Assembly (NCBI GenBank): GCA_963383645.1
Contig: OY726572.1
Coordinates: 24,621,292-24,685,291 of the forward strand
DNA length: 64,000 nt
Direction: 5' to 3'
From: Muscardinus avellanarius
Taxonomy: Eukaryota; Chordata; Mammalia; Rodentia; Gliridae
The first letter of the stretch is position 1. Every line of letters starts with the position of its first letter. Below are positions 12,340 through 22,684 of the stretch, in pieces. A program made the position numbers and the translations under genes. The notes beneath the pieces are model-generated. The model was not told the DNA's origin. It did no database searches and saw nothing but the letters and a program-made list of their open reading frames with translations.

Positions 12340-12478
12340 AAATTTATATTCATAAAATTTCACATTGTAACCACATCGTAAGTGCTCCTTAGCCACACGT
12401 GACTAGTGGGGGCTGTTTTGGACAGCGCAGAAAATATTTTCATTACTGCAGGACAATCTGTTGGACAGCGCTGACCTC
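12340..12478. mobile_element. DNA transposon-like relic
   Basis: TGCTCCTTAGCCACACGTGA followed by TGTTTTGGACAGCGCAG and CTGTTGGACAGCGCTG resembles a common mammalian hAT-like element that ends in TTGGACAGCGCTG. The family name is uncertain. Confidence 0.4.
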
Positions 12479-14070
12479 TGCAGCCAGAAATTCCAGTATG
12501 TTGGCATCCACATCCCATCTCACAGCCTGTCTCTTTCTCCTGAATCATCCAGAAGCTCCCTTGACCTTTCAAGGGAATCCCTCTGCGTTCCTGAAATGTC
12601 AGGCCCTATTGGGACTGGAGGCCACCTGTCAAAGGACCCTCTGCAGAGGGTCCCCTGGGAACTTCACCATCACCAAAATTGAATGCCTGATCTTCCCACA
12701 CAGTCGGTTTTGCAGGGCCTGGGACGTCCCCAGTGCATGTGATTGACAAGACTTTATTGTATTTGCAAAGAAGAGAACTTGATGCCCATTAGTTATCCAA
12801 GCCATTGGCCTGAGCAGCCGGGCATGACAGCTGGATGAGAATAGTGTCAGCAAAAGGAGTAAAGCATAGAGCTGGGAGAAGCACAGTTGGGGATGGATGG
12901 TTCTAGGTCTGCCCTGCCTTGCCCTGCTCTGGGATGAAGGCGGGCAACGCCTCACAGGGTTTCCCCATTTTTTTTTTTTTAAGCTTTTTGGAGATGAGGC
13001 TTTACTGCAGAGGGAAGATAAAAGGCTTTTTAATTTTTCTTTTATGCAGTCTAGAGAGAAGGGGCACTTTGGGTTAGGATGTCTAACCAGAAGCAGTTTC
13101 TGTTGGGAACAGGGGCAGTTCTTTATTCCCTGCCAGTTCCTGCAGGCAAACGGCACGCCGGGCTGGCCCGCCGCCGCAGCCCTACCTGTCATGTGCTTGG
13201 CAAGTCTAACTCCAGTTCTTTCTTTCCATTCCCTTCCCCACCCTGGCAAATTGCAGTGGCAACCTCTCATTTTTCTGCTGCCTGGATGATTAAAAAACAT
13301 GACTTAGTGGAAAAATGTTGACCTCCTCGGGGTCAGCTTCTTAAGCAGCTGTTGGAGATAAGATTGTGCTGGAAAAAAGACTCAGCAACCCTTAGCAAGG
13401 CTTTCTGTCTGATTACAAGGAAATCATGAGGGTGTTTGGTTCTGGTTGCTTTTTATTTATTTTTTAGAGAGAGAGCTACCATTTGGAGAGGCACAGAATA
13501 GTATAATCAGGTAATAAAATAAAATCTCTGATAGAAAGGTTAGAGTAAATATTGTAGTGATTTTTAAAAATACAATTAGCAAGCTTTGTGAAAAAAAATT
13601 TTTTTAAAGCAGTTTCTTCTTTGAGCAGTTCATGGAGCAAAGGTCGTTGGCAACTAAGCAGTATCAGAAGTTCAGTGCTCATACTTCCCCCAAGGACTTA
13701 AAAGACGTAATTGTGAAGCTCTTGGTATAAAAGGCATTGTTTGGAGTTATTTTAATTACCGCGTAGGTACTACTGCCTCTTGCTTGAAGATTGGGTACTT
13801 AATTGTAGTCCTGCTGAAACCGCTCCAAAGAAGACATTACCGATTTGAATCGTGCTTATGTCCTCGGAGCAATTTGTCATCTCTGTATTTGCCAACCGCT
13901 TGTACCCATCTAGTGAGACCAGAAGGTCACTTCACGTCTCCAGAGAAGAAACTGAAGTTGGGGGTTGTGAGGACTTGGCAGGTGTCATACAGCTGATGTC
14001 AAGAATATAGCAAAGATCTGGATTCTGTGTCTTGGCCCAATGTCCTCAAGTGAATGCATCATTTAAAGTT
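12479..14070. other. Intronic sequence, mostly unrecognised
   Basis: Mixed unique DNA. A minus-strand frame of 223 codons at 12629-13300 has no known domain and crosses low-complexity lysine and serine runs. A weak minus-strand MIR-like stretch may lie at 13925-14000 (GAGAAGAAACTGAAG, GTCATACAGCTGATG). A T11 run lies near 12969. Confidence 0.45.
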
Positions 14071-14074
14071 CTCT

Positions 14075-14190
14075 AGACATTTGAGTCCCAATACTGACGC
14101 TTCAAGGGACCTGGCCTGTGCAAGTCACATGCCCTCGGTTTCCTCATCTGTAAAATAGAAATGATACCCTACTGGGACTAAGATTAAGAG
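14075..14190 (+). mobile_element. MIR, plus strand
   Basis: GCAAGTCACATGCCCTCGGT with TTTCCTCATCTGTAAAATAG and a following GATAC run is the MIR core in forward orientation. Confidence 0.75.
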
Positions 14191-14196
14191 TCTGAG

Positions 14197-14447
14197 TCAG
14201 GCGTGGTGGTGCAGGCTTGTAACCCAGCATTTGGGAGGCTAAGACAGGAGGATCACTGTTTACAATCAGCCTCAGCTACTTAGTGAGGCCCTTTGCAACT
14301 CAGTGAAACCCTGTTTCAAGAAAAGAATAAAAAATAGGACTTGGAGTGTAGCTTGGAGGTAGAATGCCCCTGGGTTTCATCCCTGGTACCGCAAAAAAAA
14401 AAAAAAAAAACAAAAAAAACAAAAACAAAAACAAAAACAAAAACAAA
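14197..14447 (+). mobile_element. B1-dID SINE, plus strand
   Basis: GGCGTGGTGGTGCAGGCTTG through CATCCCTGGTACCGC, then an A18 run and a CAAAAA-repeat tail. Several mismatches from the younger copies suggest an older insertion. Confidence 0.92.
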
Positions 14448-15714
14448 ACTCTTCCATCAGCATAAATGTTTCTTCCCAATTTTAGGGAAAAACCTATTTC
14501 AAACTTATAATGAAACCAAATGCTTTCCACTCTTAGAGTCCTCCTATTTCCTCTGACCGGGCCCGGCCTCTCGACCTCTTTGCTCTGCCTTGGCTTGGGT
14601 GATCATAATTAGAACCGAGTTTTCTTGTCTCTCAGCCATGTGACAGGGAGGCTCAGCCCTGGCTCGAGGTCAGAGGATGAAGGCAGAGACCAGGAGCTGT
14701 GCGTGGCCAGGAGGCCAGTTCCTCCTGCTATCTCACAGCTCTGTACCAGGTCTTAAAGGTTTAGGACAAGTGGGAAACTCATCTTTTGGGCATGGTTGGC
14801 TGCTGGTCATCCTGGGGCCCAGGCTGAGGCTTCTAGCAGCTTAGTAGGCAGTGGAGACACCTGCTTCCCCTTCTCAGTCAAGACTATGGATTGGGGATGT
14901 TGGTCCAATGGCCTCCTACTTCATTTTTCAAGAGGCATGAACACTAAAATAAGCAAATGGAGATGGCAGTGCTGGCTATATCCTGTGACCTCCTCAGTCC
15001 CAGGGCCTTGCTGCTCCTAGGATGGCAGCGGGGCGACGTCTGAAAACACTGGTAAGCTGATGTGTGCGCCTTTCATCGGGGTTCCCTGGCTTACTCCCAG
15101 AGTGCTCACTTGGAAGTTACCTTGTGTCCCTCAACCCCCAGGAGGGGCTCAGCTCCACAGGAGAAGTGAAGACCCACTTCCCACTCTGCACCTATCAGTC
15201 TATGTGCCCAGCAGTCCATGGCAGCTGTCAGGGTTGGCCACGCAGGAGGAGAACGCTCAGAATGAGGGTCAGCTTCCTTGGGCCTCCCTTGAACCCCTCT
15301 GGACCTGCCCCTCTGCCCTCCCTCAGCTTGTTTTCCTGAGGCTGCTATTACAATACTTTTTATGAGCCTTGTTAAGTCTTTAATGATGCCTGGCCGTACA
15401 GCTGGCTTAAGGCTTAATCCCCAGCAATAGGCCTTTATTGGATAAATGGTTAATAATCACTGGTCTGCTGGGATCGGGGAGACTTCATGAGGCCCGTGAT
15501 TCTCAGAAGCCCCACGTGGCCTGTGACGTGATCAGAGTGTGACTTGGCTGGGGAAGCTGTGCTCGGGGTTGGGGGCAGTAAGACCAGACACCCTGGGATC
15601 ACCCTGAAAGATGGAAGTTGGGAGGTCTGAGTGTTTCTACCTCCTGGGAATGGAGGCCACCGGTGTGCTATCAGGGCCCTGTCTCTGTCCAGCAGGAGCC
15701 GGCAGCTCCCTGCT
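14448..15714. other. Intronic sequence, nothing recognised
   Basis: Unique GC-moderate DNA. Open frames at 14796-15020 and 15060-15365 have no recognisable homologue and no splice-flanked structure. Confidence 0.5.
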
Positions 15715-15835
15715 TTAATGCGTGTATCCATGTTTGAACCACGAACAAGCTGTGTGACCATGAGGGAGTCTGCTCACCCCTCTGGGCCTGGATTTCCTCA
15801 TTTGTCAAATGGAGAGGTGGGAAGAGACCCTTGAA
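15715..15835 (+). mobile_element. MIR, plus strand
   Basis: CAAGCTGTGTGACCATGAGG, CTCTGGGCCTGGATTTCCTC and ATTTGTCAAATGGAGAGG follow the MIR core in order. Confidence 0.75.
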
Positions 15836-16289
15836 GGTACCAGGGGCTGAGCTTCGGTTTCCCAAACCAAGATTCCTCTCTGTAGCTCTTGGGTGTGCCA
15901 CTGAGGGCTGTGGGTGGCAAGGGACCAGCAGCCCAGAGGATTAAGTACTTAAGCTGCTGGGCAAAGAATTGGGTCAGCTGTAGTCACAGGGCAGTGTGTG
16001 CGAAGGGAAATCCAGTGAGCTGGATGTGGCCCTTAATTTTATAACCTGACTTGGGGTTTCTGCCAGTTTGGGACAGGACTCACAGTAAGCATTAAGAAAA
16101 TGGAGATCTGAAAGGAGAAGTAGACTCTTCCAGGTATGGAGCCCACGCACAGCCAGGTGCTGCTCCTGCAAGAGGAAGGCAGCGTGGATTTTGTCCCCGC
16201 TTGCCTGTGACTGGGGGCCGTGCCTTCATCTGGCTTTGGCTTTGCGTTGACAGTTGCAATGGAATCAGGACCATCTATCTACTCGAGAG

Positions 16290-16690
16290 GCGGTACAGAC
16301 CTGGGTTTGAGCCTCTTTTGTAGCTGGAGTGTATGGTTTTGGACAACTTTTACCCAAGCTTGCAATTCTTTTTTTTTTTTTTTTTTTTTTTTGTGGTACT
16401 GGGATTCCTGGAAACCCTTCTACCTCTGGGCTACAAGGCTACAATCCCAGACCTATTTTATATTTTTATTTGGAAACAGGGTCTCTTAAGCCAGCAAGGC
16501 TGGCTTCGAACCTGCGTGATCCTCCTGTCTCCACCTCCCAAGTGCAAGGATTACAAGCATGCACCACCACTCCCGGCGAGCCTGCAATTCTTAAAATGGC
16601 ATGAGCAACACCTGTTCTGTGTTGGTTTGAAGTGATATATGTAAAGACCTTGGGAATCTGCTTCTACTAGGTGCCAGTAGCTATTTGGGA
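16290..16690 (+). mobile_element. Probable MIR, plus strand, split by a SINE
   Basis: GACCTGGGTTTGAGCCTC, GTGTATGGTTTTGGACAACT and, after the SINE, TATATGTAAAGACCTTGGGA fit a decayed full-length MIR. Its 3' part overlaps the start of inverted-duplication arm A. Confidence 0.5.
16371..16577 (-). mobile_element. B1-dID SINE (GGTTCCTGGAAACCC subtype), minus strand
   Basis: T-run, reverse ID arm with GGATTCCTGGAAACCCTTCT, reverse B1 arm ending CACTCCCGGC. A 9-base duplication GCAATTCTT flanks it at 16362-16370 and 16584-16592. It carries the variant CTTAAGCCAGCAAGGCTGGC seen in three other copies. Confidence 0.93.
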
Positions 16691-17052
16691 GGACGCTAAT
16701 GTTTTGGTATTCCTAAGCTTTGGGTTGCAGGTATAAAATTCGTGCTGCAAAGAAAGAAATGGCTTACTGAGATGATATGGTTTTGAATTGTTTTATCTGG
16801 AAATAAGGGAAACAAATAGAGTTATACCAACCTTTTAGATTGAGTGCCACTGCCTCCCCCCCCCAAACTTACAGCTTCAGCATTAGAAGCAAAGTCTAGC
16901 TGGGGGACAGTTTCCCTCAAGACTTACTTCCTGGCTCCTGCCTTCCACCCCCGGGCCCCACAAGGCACAGACGGGCCCTGGCAGACCGCCAGCAGTGAGT
17001 GTGCCACATGGGTGTGGAAGGAAGGAATTGAATTTCTCTTTTCACATATGTT
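16621..17052 (+). repeat. Inverted duplication, arm A (before LBH terminal exon)
   Basis: This 432-base block matches the reverse complement of 22685-23117 along its whole length with few gaps. By eye roughly three quarters to four fifths of positions agree, including exact runs such as GCTTCTACTAGGTGCCAGTA, TGCAGGTATAAAAT and ATGGCTTACTG. The match stops at 17052, 33 bases before the exon. Its left edge lies in a MIR-like stretch. Either a local inverted duplication or two copies of an unrecognised repeat would explain it. Confidence 0.85.
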
Positions 17053-17069
17053 TGTGACCCGGTGCCCGC

Positions 17070-17087
17070 TCTGCTTTTTTTTCAGAT
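17070..17087 (+). promoter_or_regulatory. LBH: 3' splice site of LBH terminal exon
   Basis: A pyrimidine run (CTCTGC followed by eight T and CAG) ends at 17085, immediately before ATC TTC CCT, the first codons of the conserved exon. The AG at 17084-17085 puts the exon in phase 0 and matches the LBH protein at residue 44. No other AG lies between the tract and the exon, so acceptor choice is unambiguous. Confidence 0.9.
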
Positions 17088-17274
17088 CTTCCCTGACCCA
17101 TCAGATTTTGACCGCTGCTGCAAACTGAAGGACCGCCTGCCTTCCATAGTGGTGGAGCCCACAGAGGGCGAGGTGGAGAGCGGGGAGCTCCGGTGGCCCC
17201 CTGAGGAGTTCTTGGTCCCGGAGGATGAGCAAGACAACTGCGAAGAGACAGTGAAGGAAGACAAGGAGCAGTAG
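17086..17274 (+). CDS. LBH: LBH C-terminal coding exon (residues 44-105, partial gene)
   Basis: The frame encodes 62 residues, starting IFPDPSDFDRCCKLKDRLPS and ending KEDKEQ before TAG at 17272-17274. This matches the C-terminal part of LBH, a small acidic, largely disordered vertebrate nuclear and cytoplasmic protein known as a transcriptional co-regulator in limb and heart development and as a Wnt target. Upstream exons would supply residues 1-43, giving the family length of 105. Visible features are the CC pair at exon residues 11-12, the conserved core LPSIVVEPTEGEVESGELRWPPEEF, and a Glu/Asp-rich tail. From memory the human tail differs at about three positions (Pro for Gln, Val for Ala, Asp for Asn here), which is normal orthologue divergence. 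There is no frameshift or internal stop, and introns surround it, so this is the real gene and not a processed copy. The start codon is outside the window. Confidence 0.95.
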   Translation: MFPDPSDFDRCCKLKDRLPSIVVEPTEGEVESGELRWPPEEFLVPEDEQDNCEETVKEDKEQ

Positions 17275-18282
17275 GGTCCCCACGGGCTCCCCGGGGTCAT
17301 GCCAGCCAGCATCTGTACCTGAACTGTGTTTTTCTCATCGCGATGGAAGAAAGAGTGAGCTGTGATCATTCTGAAAATGTCAAACGAGGCTTCCGTTTTG
17401 CACCTGCAAATCTCAAATCACCGAGTTGGTTTTTTCTTTTCTGGTCTTTCTTTTTTTTTTTTAAATTTGTTGAGCAGTGGAGCCTGCTGACAACTCTCAT
17501 GGGCTTCTGAGAAAGGAAGCTGCTGAGTGCAGGGGTGTGGGGTATGGGGAAGGGGTGCTGCTTCTGAGATCAGTATCTGAACTCCAGCAGCCTGAGGCAG
17601 TGGGGGTCCAGTGGGCTCAGGGGGATGGGCAAAGAGCAGGGAACTTTGGGGTTAGAAAGCAAACACCGGGATAGAAGAAAAAGTGCATGTTTTTAAGAAA
17701 GCATCAGCAGAGAAGTGCAGTCAGGACTTGCTGGACCAACATTGGCTTTGGCTGCTGGGGCCTCAGAAAACAAGTCTTCATCTCGCTCCCAGTCTCACCC
17801 CCTCCAGCCTGCACTTTTATTTCAGGTGTGTTGGTCTGCAACAAAGAGGAGGAGACAGGGGAGCAGGAGAAATGAGCTGCTTGCAAAGTCAGCTGGAGGG
17901 ATGTGCAGGAAAGGAAAGGTCACCCTGTCCTTCCCAGGAACTCTGCCCCCAGCTGTGCGGGCTCACTGAGCTCAGGAGATGGGAGCTTTGTCAGAGGCAG
18001 TACTTCTGAGCGTTACTCCCCTGATCTGTCCTTTTGACTCCCAACACTTTGGGAAGTAGTGAGAGAATTTCCTGCCTGGCTGGAGACCCCCTAGGGCTAA
18101 CGCCCAAGCAAGAAAGTCCCTCCTTCCACTGTCCCCTCTAAAGACTTGCTCTCAGAGTCCCATGGAGGTGCAGAGGTACAGAGGGAGTGGAAAACCCCTT
18201 CCCCCAGGCCTGCCCTCCCTTCTTCAACCATCCTCCAGCTCCAGCCACCAAAGCCAGACAGATGGGTGCCTAGCCCACCTGC

Positions 18283-18283
<1 letters not shown>

Positions 18284-18337
<54 letters not shown>
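18284..18337 (+). repeat. Pure (CAG)18 triplet repeat in LBH 3' UTR
   Basis: Eighteen consecutive CAG units without interruption run from 18284 to 18337 and end in CAC. The repeat is CAG in the sense of the LBH transcript. The flanks are unique sequence, not SINE tail. The long glutamine run that appears in one reading frame lies downstream of the LBH stop and is not taken as coding. Confidence 0.97.
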
Positions 18338-18339
<2 letters not shown>

Positions 18340-19259
18340 CTTGGTGTGGGTTCTTGGCCTGCTTTTCTTGTGGGAGCTGGAGGACAGCGCGATCCTTGGT
18401 GAGGAGGTGAGCCTCCCTGTAGGTTCCAGGGGCTGGCGAATCACGGGAATTACTGCTAGGGATGCCGAGGCTGCGGGGGCAGCGCTGGGATCCTGTTTGA
18501 GACCACAGCTTTCATGCAACCCCTGCTTCTCCCCACGTTGTTTCTGGACGTGAAAGGGAGGAGGGCACGAGGAGGGACGCTCTGGTGTCCCCAAGGGACA
18601 GTGGCAAGAGCGGCAGTGGCACGAGAGAGTCAGCGTGTGGCTTAGAGCTTCTCTTCCTAGCTCAGAACCTTCTGGAGCTGCAGTTTGCAGGACAGACTCT
18701 TCCACCATCTCTATTTCAGAGCAGAGGTGGCCCGAGAGCCTTCTTCATGCTCCGCTCAGCCAACCAAGGCTCTCATGGTGTCCCCTCAGCTCGCCATTCA
18801 ATCCAGGTTGACCCTGGTTTTGGACTTGTGTGTCTGGCTGTATTTAATACCTCAAGGTCAGCGTGGCTCTGAGGCACGTACGGGGAGGGGGACGGGGTGT
18901 GCCATTGACAGGGCAGTCACAGGATGGGGTTCTGGGATGCCCATGGTCACCCCCAACCCCTGCCTCCTCCCTCTGTCATCCACCTGTGATACACACATTG
19001 ATGGCAATAATTTCTTCCGGCAGAAGTGGGAGAGGCCTGCAGCCCGCGCTGCGAGGGGGCTTCTCTCTCTTGTCTCCCCCCTCCATTCTGTGTTGGCTGT
19101 GGACTTGTTCATCCTCACTCCATCCCCTCACGGCCTTTCTCACCCTTCCCTCCCTTCATGGATGAGGGCCCCTGTGTTTCGGCGTCTCCCTCTCATCTGC
19201 TACCCTGGATCATCTGTCCTGGTCTTGCTGTGTGATGGGAACGTGCTTGTAAACTGCGT

Positions 19260-19265
19260 ATTAAA
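19260..19265 (+). promoter_or_regulatory. Possible internal poly(A) signal (ATTAAA)
   Basis: ATTAAA is followed within 10-40 bases by a TG-rich stretch resembling a downstream element. If used it would shorten the LBH 3' UTR by about 385 bases while keeping the CAG repeat. Usage is inference. Confidence 0.4.
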
Positions 19266-19644
19266 TCGACTTTGTGTATATGTATGTGTATGGGGGTGGT
19301 TTATTCCTTTTGCTGGTCACTAGACCACTGTGTACAATCCTTCGTGGTCTGAGCAGGCCAGGGGCTGACAGCTAAAGTCAGGCCCCCAGCGGTTGAGCCT
19401 GTTGGGGGGACCCAGCTGCTCTTGGACAAGTGGCTGAGCTCCTGCTGGCCTCCTCTTTTTTTTTTTTTTAAGTAATTTGTGTGTATTTCTAACTGATCGT
19501 ATTGAAAAAAAAATATCCTAGTATTTCAGTAACATGCCTGTTGTGAGATGAACCTCCTGTAACTTCTATCTGTTCTTTTTTGAGGCTCAGGGAGAAACTA
19601 GCATTTTTTTTTCCAAACTACTTTTTGTCACTGTGACAGTTGTA

Positions 19645-19650
19645 AATAAA
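19645..19650 (+). terminator. LBH: LBH main poly(A) signal (AATAAA)
   Basis: A canonical AATAAA lies at the end of the unique 3' UTR, followed by a CT/GT-rich stretch (about 19665-19690) that fits a downstream element. A second AATAAA at 19707-19712 could act as a backup. Repetitive DNA resumes soon after, from about 19868. Confidence 0.8.
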
Positions 19651-19706
19651 GTTTGAAAATGCTTTCCACTCTGGTCTGGTGTCCTTCTTTCTTCCTGCTG
19701 TATAAG

Positions 19707-19712
19707 AATAAA
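19707..19712 (+). terminator. Second AATAAA, possible backup poly(A) signal
   Basis: A canonical hexamer 62 bases after the main signal, without an obvious strong GT-rich element of its own. Use by LBH is possible but not shown. Confidence 0.35.
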
Positions 19713-19867
19713 GTCAGCTCAAGAGCAAGGTGGACTCTTGCAGAAGACCGATTGCGGGGAGTTCCAGTACAGTGCCTTCTGTATCTCATGGCTGGCTCTT
19801 CCCGGTGAGCCCATCTGCGGCTTCTTGTCACCCAGCTGGATGAAAGTAGCCTTTCGTTTCTTCTATG

Positions 19868-20034
19868 TCAGTGTCTCTCAATTCTGGATGCATATCACAA
19901 TCACCTGGAGACTTTTAGAAACAAATACTGGGAGACTTGGACTTCAATTGTCTGGGGTGGACCCTAAGCATTAATAGTTTCTAGAGTTACCCAGGGATTT
20001 TTTAAACTGCATCCAAGTGGGAAATATCCTTCTT
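19868..20034 (+). mobile_element. MER5-like hAT MITE
   Basis: GTCTCTCAATTCTGGATGCA, TATCACAATCACCTGGAGAC, AAGCATTAATAGTTTCTAGA and ACCCAGGGATTTTTTAAAC match the short nonautonomous hAT elements common in mammals. Confidence 0.6.
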
Positions 20035-20058
20035 AAGAATGAGTAGCACAAGGCATAT

Positions 20059-20253
20059 ACTTTTTTTGTGTGTGTGGTACTGGGGTTCCTGGAAACCCTT
20101 CTACCTCTGGGCTACACTCCCAGACCTATTTTTATACTTTTTTAAATTTGGAAACAGGGTCTCTTAAGCCAGCGCAACTGGCTTCGAACCTATGCAATCC
20201 TCCTGTCTCCGCCTCCCAAGCGCGGGGATTACAAGTTTGTGCCACCATGCCAG
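20059..20253 (-). mobile_element. B1-dID SINE (GGTTCCTGGAAACCC subtype), minus strand
   Basis: Reverse dimer with GGGGTTCCTGGAAACCCTTC and CTTAAGCCAGCGCAACTGGC. A 13-base duplication with one mismatch, GCACAAGGCATAT / GCACAAGACATAT, flanks it at 20046-20058 and 20254-20266. Confidence 0.93.
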
Positions 20254-20266
20254 GCACAAGACATAT

Positions 20267-20945
20267 CATTCTAACATTGTCCATAGAGGTCGGGGTAGAA
20301 GGAATGGAGTGTGTAGACACAGATGAGCCAGGTAATGAATAGCAGAGAGGAGAGGGCTTGAGACAATGGAGAGAATACTTCTGGTAAAGAGAACTTGGAG
20401 TGAGCATGACTGACAGATGGGGAGGGATCCTGTGAAAAGGGCCACTTAGACCTGAGTAGGAATTTGGATTTTATCATAAGTATGGGCCAAGCATAATATG
20501 ATTAGCATTTTTATACAATCTGGCTCAGTGGAAATGGAATAGGATAGGGTGAAAGGAGAAACTCAAGACCAGGAAGGAGGCTTCATGAGGTCAGAGTGAA
20601 ACAAGGTAATGCTTTGTAAAAGGAATTTTGGACATTTTTCTAACTTAAAGCTGGATATTTTTGCCTTCATTCAGCCCTCATCTGGTTTCCTGACCACAGT
20701 GAGTGTAAATAATCTGGTGATCTATGCTGAGGGTGTCCCCTAACATTAATAGAATATCAACCCATATTAACGTTAAAATTCATGAAGCCACTAAATCTAT
20801 GAATTTGCTGCCTTGAGGATAACTTGCAGTGGATTTGACCCCCTTGATTGGATTATCTCTCTGTTCCCCTGCAAAAGCTGAGGATGGAAATTATTGGAGG
20901 ATGGACCTTTGAACATGGCCCTTTAGAAATCTTTATTTGCAGATT
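20267..20945. other. Intergenic sequence, little recognised
   Basis: Unique-looking DNA with a hint of an old repeat around 20420-20560 (TTGGATTTTATCATAAGTAT, GGCTCAGTGGAAATGGAATA) that I cannot name. Confidence 0.4.
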
Positions 20946-21600
20946 ATATCATCTATGTTGAAAATCCTATTACATTACCAAAATTAAACAAAAGCTATGA
21001 GAACTGATATGTGAGTTTAGCAAGTTTACAAAAATATACAAAAATTAATTGTATTTTTATATGAATAATGAAAAATAAGAAATATAAACATTTATATTAG
21101 TATCAAAAAGTATAAGCTACTTAAAGATAAATCTAACAAAACACCTAGCCAACAAATACTATTAAACCCTGCTGAAAGTAAATAAGACCTATATAAATAA
21201 AAAGATACACCATGTTCATGGATCTGAAGACTTGATGTTTTTAGAATGTCAGTTTTTTCCCAACTGACCTAAAGACCAAATGAAAATCTCAGCAAGATTT
21301 TTTTCTATAGAGACTGACAATCTGATTCTGAAATTCATATGGAAATGTAAAAGACTCAGAGTAGCCAAAATAATTTGGTAGGGAAAAGTGAAGTTGGAGG
21401 ACTTATAATTCTTGATTTCAAAACTTATTACATAGCCATTGTAACCAAAAAATGCAGTGTTGGCACAATGAGAGACCAAGAGATCAATGAAAGAGAATGG
21501 AGTTCAGAAATAGACCCACACGTATATGAGGCAACTCAGTAGAGAAAGGATAGTCTTTTAAACAGATGACGTGGAACAATTGGGCATCCATAAGCAAATA
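20946..21600 (+). mobile_element. L1 ORF2 3' fragment, plus strand
   Basis: CAAAAATTAATTGTATTTTT, ACACCATGTTCATGGATCTG, CTGAAATTCATATGGAAATG and GAAATAGACCCACACGTATA are L1 ORF2 3'-region phrases in forward orientation. Frames are broken. Confidence 0.85.
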
Positions 21601-21689
21601 GCCCCTGGGAGTGGAAAATGAGTATTTTTGTGTCCCACTCTCTCCATATGATCTTCTGAACTGAATAATGATTACTTTGAGAAAAATTT

Positions 21690-21890
21690 ATTCATCTTTT
21701 TTAATGGTTGGCCAATCTCTTCAATACTGTACCAGTGACACTCATTTTGGACTTCTGACCTCTACAACTATAATGTAATAAATCTGCTTTTTTATATAAT
21801 TTTATTGGTGCATTGTAGCCTCACATCATAATTAAGCCAACAGTTTTATCACAATTTGTTACAACCACAACAGGAAACTAGCACAGCTGT
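21690..21890 (+). mobile_element. MLT1/MST-type LTR 3' end, interrupted
   Basis: ATTTTGGACTTCTGACCTCT, ACTATAATGTAATAAATCTG and, later, TTGTTACAACCACAACAGGA with AACTAGCACAG follow the 3' end of MaLR LTRs. An L1 3'-end scrap interrupts it at 21785-21836. It is an LTR remnant without viral coding sequence. Confidence 0.5.
21785..21836 (-). mobile_element. Very short L1 3' end (squirrel type), minus strand
   Basis: The reverse complement reads CTACAATGCACCAATAAAA preceded by an ATTATGATGTGAGG stretch. It matches the end of the element at 45690-45960. Only about 50 bases of the 3' end were inserted. Confidence 0.6.
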
Positions 21891-22559
21891 GGTGATCATA
21901 ACTGTGGTAATAATCATACTGTAGGCTTTCTGCATTGCCTCAAAATGCAGAGTGACATTGAATGGAAGGGGGCTGAGGCCACTCTCCAGCATGCCTTTCA
22001 TAGGCTCAGAGGTTTCTGTTGCTGTCACCAGGCAGAGGCACCTGTCAGATGGTTGGAGCACTGCTGCCCAGGACTGGATGACTTTGAGGCTATAAAGCCC
22101 ATTCTCTAGACTTTTGAGAATTAGTGAAGAATGTATGATATGTTCATCAGAATGGTCTTTAAATCAGAATATTCATTAGAAGACTCCCTTCTCTCCACTT
22201 ACCTGGATAGAAGTCTTACTTTGAAATGCAATTCATTTGTAATATTTCCTTTTCCATTTTCAGTTGAAAAGAAAAAAAATTGGTTATCTTCTACTACAGG
22301 CTGCTATTTTCAAGCACTGTTTTCCCTCCTCATTCTCACCATGCTTCTGCAAATTGTGGGGTTTTTTTCCATACATATAATGTTTTTGTTTTTACACCAA
22401 CTACCTCAACAGTGATGGAAATGACAAAAGATGGTGGCATTTGGAGACTTCATCTTTCAAATCCCATCATGGCAGTAAATTAATTATTTGCATTTTCGTT
22501 TCCTTCCAGTCATTGTCCCTCCTACTTACCAGAAAGTGCTCAGTGAACACATTTTCCCC
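21891..22559. other. Intergenic sequence, nothing recognised
   Basis: Unique DNA with no repeat that I can name and no convincing coding frame. Confidence 0.45.
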
Positions 22560-22684
22560 ACTAAGTGAGCATTTTTTGTTATATTTTACAGATGAGGAAG
22601 CTGAGGTCAGAGGGCTTCATAATACATCACATTTATAACCAGAAAAAACAGGATTGGAATCAATGGTGTGCTGGTAAATGTGTG
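22560..22684 (-). mobile_element. MIR, minus strand
   Basis: ATTTTACAGATGAGGAAGCT, GAGGTCAGAGGGCTTCA and ACAGGATTGGAATC are the reverse MIR core. It abuts arm B of the inverted duplication. Confidence 0.75.

Larger units (their letters stand above)
1..17085 (+). other. LBH: Intron preceding the last exon of LBH (5' end outside window)
   Basis: The LBH terminal exon opens in phase 0 at 17086 with residue 44 of a 105-residue protein, so everything upstream in the window should be the preceding intron. I looked for a segment encoding the N-terminal 43 residues and found none, so that exon and the promoter lie further upstream. The intron holds SINEs, an L1 piece, a hAT relic and MIRs, described separately. 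Assignment of the whole stretch to one intron is inference; an unrecognised alternative exon cannot be excluded. Confidence 0.75.
17275..19670 (+). other. LBH: LBH 3' UTR
   Basis: Sequence from the stop codon to the AATAAA at 19645-19650 is contiguous, mostly unique and free of SINEs, in contrast with the flanks. This is what a transcribed 3' UTR looks like. Its length of about 2.4 kb agrees with the long 3' UTR known for LBH transcripts. It contains a pure CAG repeat (18284-18337), several T-rich runs (17449-17462, 19447-19469) and a possible internal poly(A) signal near 19260. The exact cleavage base is not visible; a GT-rich stretch after 19670 suggests about 19665-19680. Confidence 0.85.

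Noticed and set aside
12629..13300. 223-codon minus-strand frame inside the LBH intron
   Set aside because: No recognisable family, crosses low-complexity runs and shares the DNA with equally long frames on the other strand.
1..17085. LBH coding exon for residues 1-43
   Set aside because: I looked for a segment encoding the known N-terminus and found none in the window, so it is taken to lie upstream.
18097..18708. Frames with long glutamine, serine or cysteine runs
   Set aside because: They are translations of the CAG repeat in the LBH 3' UTR, downstream of a conserved stop codon.
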